NCBI GenBank assembly: GCA_026991005.1
Contig: JALXCH010000201.1
Location: forward strand, 1 to 6,826
Direction of reading: 5' to 3'
Origin: Calditrichia bacterium
GTDB lineage: Bacteria; Calditrichota; Calditrichia; RBG-13-44-9
DNA length: 6,826 bases
Position 1 is the stretch's first letter. Each line of letters begins with the position of its first letter. Below, in pieces: positions 4,748-6,826 of this stretch. The translations under genes were made by a program, and so were the position numbers. The notes below the pieces were generated by a model, which was not told the origin of the DNA, made no database searches, and saw only the letters and a program-made list of their open reading frames with translations.

Positions 4748-5293
4748 TTACAGAGGTAAATCATCTGCATCCTTTCTGGTGCGGTCTGCGGGAATATAGG
4801 GAATAAGCCCCTGCTCATAAGCCTGTACCTGAATCTCCCGGGGCATTCTCCGGATGTCCACCACAATGCCATCCACTTCCAGAAACCACACCAGGGGATT
4901 ATCATCCAGACTGCTTTCTAGCGACCATTCCGGGACCATCGGGAACATGTGGAACATTTTCCGGATTTCCCGGGCTTTTGTTTCTCCGGTGCGTCGATTT
5001 ACGCCGAAAGCCCGGCACAGGTCATCCGGTCTCACATGGGGCATCATCTCGGGGTCGAACAAAAAATTTACGGTACCCAGTGCGTACATGATAGCACAAG
5101 CCCAGATTTCCGGCTTACCCCGCAAAATGGGAGACGGTCGTTTACGGGCCAGTTTCCCCAACAGTTTGCGTCCCAGTTCCAGGTACTCTTCGTTCAGCAG
5201 TTCCCCGCACACTTTCTCAATCTGTGCTAAAATTTCCTGGTAGCGGGGTTGAACTTGCCGGGGAATCCTCTCCTTCTTCCCTTGGGATTTCAT
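4748..5293 (-). CDS. DUF6398-family protein
   Basis: A 181-aa cytoplasmic protein without a signal peptide or membrane span. It matches what I know of the DUF6398 family: 'IPRQVQPRYQEILAQIEKVC...LNEEYLELGRKLLGKLARKRPSPILRGKPEIWA' (residues 10-65), then ALGTVNFLFD (71-80), HVRPDDLCRAFGVNRRTGETKAREI (86-110) and NPLVWFLEVDGIVVDIRRMP (132-151), ending GLIPYIPADR (162-171). Residues about 88-112 read like a helix-turn-helix, which suggests nucleic-acid contact, but no function is established for the family. Length is typical and the frame is intact. The ATG at 5293 is preceded by GGAGAG (complement of 5301-5306) at a 7-nt spacing. It is convergent with the exported-protein gene and stands alone. 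Confidence 0.85.
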   Translation of the reverse strand: MKSQGKKERIPRQVQPRYQEILAQIEKVCGELLNEEYLELGRKLLGKLARKRPSPILRGKPEIWACAIMYALGTVNFLFDPEMMPHVRPDDLCRAFGVNRRTGETKAREIRKMFHMFPMVPEWSLESSLDDNPLVWFLEVDGIVVDIRRMPREIQVQAYEQGLIPYIPADRTRKDADDLPL

Positions 5294-5710
5294 AGTTTGT
5301 CTCTCCGTACCTCTGGTTAATCTAAAATGAAAATTTGACCGGTTAAATCCATTTTAAATGAAGTAAATATCCTGAACCTATAGCAACCGGTATTTTAAAG
5401 GAACCTTGTTTAAAACTGCAACGAGAAAATAGTAGATGTACAGCGATTTCAATTTTAGAACCTTTGTTCATTTGCCCTTTTGCTGTTTCTCATCCAGGTA
5501 TTTTTCTCACATCAGACTCATACCTGCTGAAAAATGACAGGTTTTGTCCCCCAGGTGTCAAGTAGTCGTTTAAAATCCAAAACCTATTTTTTGAAAAAAA
5601 GAGAAAAACCAACCTGCAAGTTACCGGAATCAGCCCCATTTTCAGCTACATGTTAACATAAATTTTTAAAACATTCAATCCTGCATTTTCGAAGAAAGAA
5701 TTGCTAAGGG
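5294..5710. other. AT-rich spacer with no recognisable gene
   Basis: About 417 bp upstream of both the DUF6398 gene (minus) and the hutU fragment (plus). No open frame resembling a protein is present, and none of the first 400 codons of hutU could be recognised in any frame. Small structures only: AGGTTTTG (5539-5546) against CAAAACCT (5578-5585), and ACCGGTT (5338-5344) against AACCGGT (5385-5391). Neither is long enough to call an element end. No credible promoter was seen. Confidence 0.6.
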
Positions 5711-6148
5711 ATGCATTCACATGGAAATCAGAATAAAGCCGGTTCATTATTTAACCGTCTGGTGCGGGAAGGCCGGGTGAAAGCATCCATTGTCATCGGG
5801 CGCGACCATCTGGATTCCGGCTCGGTGGCGTCTCCCAATCGCGAAACGGAAGCCATGAAGGACGGCTCCGATGCCATCGCCGATTGGCCTCTTCTGAATT
5901 TTGCAGTCAATGCGGTGAGTGGAGCCTCCTGGGTCAGCTTTCATCATGGCGGTGGGGTAGGTATCGGTTATTCTCTGCATGGCGGTCAGGTGATTGTGGC
6001 GGATGTAACGGAGATGATGGAAGTGCACCTGAAACGGGTGCTGACCAACGACCCGGGTCTGGGTTTGATGCGCCATGCCGATGCCGGTTACGAAAAAACC
6101 ATCCGTTTTGCCCGGGAGCAAGGAGTGAAAATCCACATACTGAAATAA
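5711..6148 (+). pseudogene. hutU: Urocanate hydratase, C-terminal fragment only
   Basis: Urocanase converts urocanate to imidazolone propionate, the second step of histidine degradation, using NAD+ as an electrophile. The 145-aa frame matches only the C-terminal quarter of the roughly 550-aa enzyme: [20 protein letters not shown] (residues 28-47), [16 protein letters not shown] (48-63), [17 protein letters not shown] (72-88) and [18 protein letters not shown] (111-128). Homology starts near [11 protein letters not shown] (8-18). That is just after the place where the urocanase signature FQGLPxRICW, with its catalytic cysteine, would be, so about 400 residues and the active site are missing. 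The ATG at 5711 abuts AAGGG with almost no spacer, a poor ribosome site, and may not be used. The remaining frame has no internal stop, so the truncation is probably fairly recent. No other hut genes are visible. Confidence 0.9.
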
Positions 6149-6333
6149 TTAATTTTGAATTTTGACCTGAATCCGTGAGATTTTTGTGAAAAACGAACAT
6201 TTTTAACGATTTTTCTGCTTTGATTAAGAATTCATTGATGATGCGAGTTTTAATTATGCTGAAATTTTCTTTTTTATATTAGAAATGTATATTATTGTAA
6301 ATTAATTTATATTATTAACTTAATTTTTGGTAA

Positions 6334-6826
6334 ATGGGCATACTTCTCCCATTATATCCAATTTTTAATTTTTACTCTTGTCAAGAGTAAGCTTGCAAAT
6401 ATGCTAAAGCCCATTTGTTCCCGCGAAATATCCTTAAAAATATCTCACGACTTCGCTTGAAATAATAAGCACCCATGTACATCAAATTCTGTAATACCGT
6501 TCTTATTCTCAAGCGAATACCTCGTCTGCCAGGTGCCTTACCACTCTTTAAGACTCGCTGACCCAATATCCGCAATAAATTAAATCCTATCATTCCCATT
6601 AACATTATCAACTCATTCGCATAAAATTTTCCCGAAGGCAACCTCTCCATATCTAAATCACTCTTAAATTCACTATGATACTGCTCACTGGTTCCATGTA
6701 CATGATATAATTGCTCCACCTCCTCGGAACTCACATCCAATTTAACCCAATAGGTCTCCACTGAAATCAACGGTTCCAGAAGATATTGACCATACTTATC
6801 AATTCTCTCTTCTGTAGCAACAACCG
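6334..6826 (-). mobile_element. Right part of an IS1380-type insertion sequence, running off the window
   Basis: Contains the transposase 3' end plus a short AT-rich tail. A 17-bp palindrome TACTCTTG-T-CAAGAGTA (6373-6389) covers the transposase stop codon. ATGGG (6334-6338) and CCCAT (6348-6352) form a small inverted pair just outside. The exact IS end cannot be fixed because the other terminal repeat is outside the window; 6334 is a guess. The 185 bp between the hutU stop and this point are AT-rich and hold nothing recognisable. Confidence 0.6.
6381..6826 (-). CDS. IS1380-family transposase, C-terminal part (5' end outside window)
   Basis: The frame is open from the window edge at 6826 to the TGA at 6383-6381, giving 147 residues of the C-terminus. 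It begins VVATEERIDKYGQYLLEPLI, so the TTG at 6770 is internal and not a start. Family features: ETYWVKLDV; LYHVHGTSEQYHSEFKSDLD with the conserved Glu of the DDE catalytic domain; MERLPSGKFYANELIMLMGM; FNLLRILGQ; and an Arg-rich stretch (RRGIRLRIRTVLQNLM). IS1380 transposases share the pattern 'DHGTSEQFHSEIKTDLDLERLPSGKF'. Full proteins are about 430-480 aa, so roughly two thirds, with the two catalytic Asp residues, lie beyond the window. The visible part has no frameshift. Confidence 0.9.
   Translation of the reverse strand, partial: VVATEERIDKYGQYLLEPLISVETYWVKLDVSSEEVEQLYHVHGTSEQYHSEFKSDLDMERLPSGKFYANELIMLMGMIGFNLLRILGQRVLKSGKAPGRRGIRLRIRTVLQNLMYMGAYYFKRSREIFLRIFRGNKWALAYLQAYS

Noticed and set aside
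4854..5243. Plus-strand open frames opposite the DUF6398 gene
   Set aside because: Shadow frames of a well-supported minus-strand gene; composition is Ser/Arg-rich with no family resemblance.
5338..5391. ACCGGTT / AACCGGT inverted pair upstream of the DUF6398 gene, as ends of a small mobile element
   Set aside because: Arms of 7 bp built on the self-palindrome ACCGGT, with no duplication or coding content; chance is sufficient.

Overview
The window looks like a piece of a bacterial chromosome from the FCB side of the tree (Calditrichota, KSB1, Ignavibacteria or a relative). The main clue is the secreted protein at 3037-4686, which ends in a 'QNYPNPFNPTT' FlgD-like / type IX sorting domain. 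A DUF2892 membrane protein and a CX4CH cytochrome-like lipoprotein fit that assignment, but no gene here fixes the species. Coding DNA is moderately GC-rich; the spacers are strongly AT-rich and full of small repeats.

Layout. Positions 1-513 are most of a type A RNase P RNA gene (rnpB), cut at its 5' side by the window edge. It is interrupted twice by the same 102-bp element with 24-bp inverted ends (124-225 and 380-481, one substitution apart). One copy sits where helix P12 should be, the other between P2 and P4 (the P19 position). A hairpin plus T-tract (494-532) ends the gene and reuses the conserved GGCTTAT of the RNA core. Next comes a class I methyltransferase (596-1249), then about 600 bp of non-coding DNA. 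That spacer holds three kinds of small repeat and a duplicated 11-bp palindrome (1634-1644 and 1800-1810) upstream of the next gene.

Positions 1876-2658 appear to be a decaying two-gene cluster. The first gene is a lipoprotein with a CX4CH haem-type motif whose last 12 residues are out of frame, through an apparent lost A in an A-run. The second is a signal-peptide ORF that breaks off and looks like a YceI remnant. Intact genes follow: a 61-aa DUF2892 membrane protein (2744-2929) and a 549-aa exported protein (3037-4686) with a CXXCH motif, an Asp-rich calcium-type loop, three repeats of about 106 residues and a C-terminal sorting domain. A strong bidirectional terminator (4713-4743) separates it from a convergent DUF6398 gene (5293-4748, minus).

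The right end is degraded: the C-terminal quarter of urocanate hydratase (hutU, 5711-6148) without its catalytic part, then the 3' end of an IS1380-type transposase (6826-6381, minus) running off the window.

The most unusual signal is the double insertion of one palindromic element into an essential catalytic RNA. The elements could be excised or cleaved like rRNA intervening sequences, or retained as helix extensions; sequence alone cannot decide. No defence system, CRISPR array or complete pathway is present.
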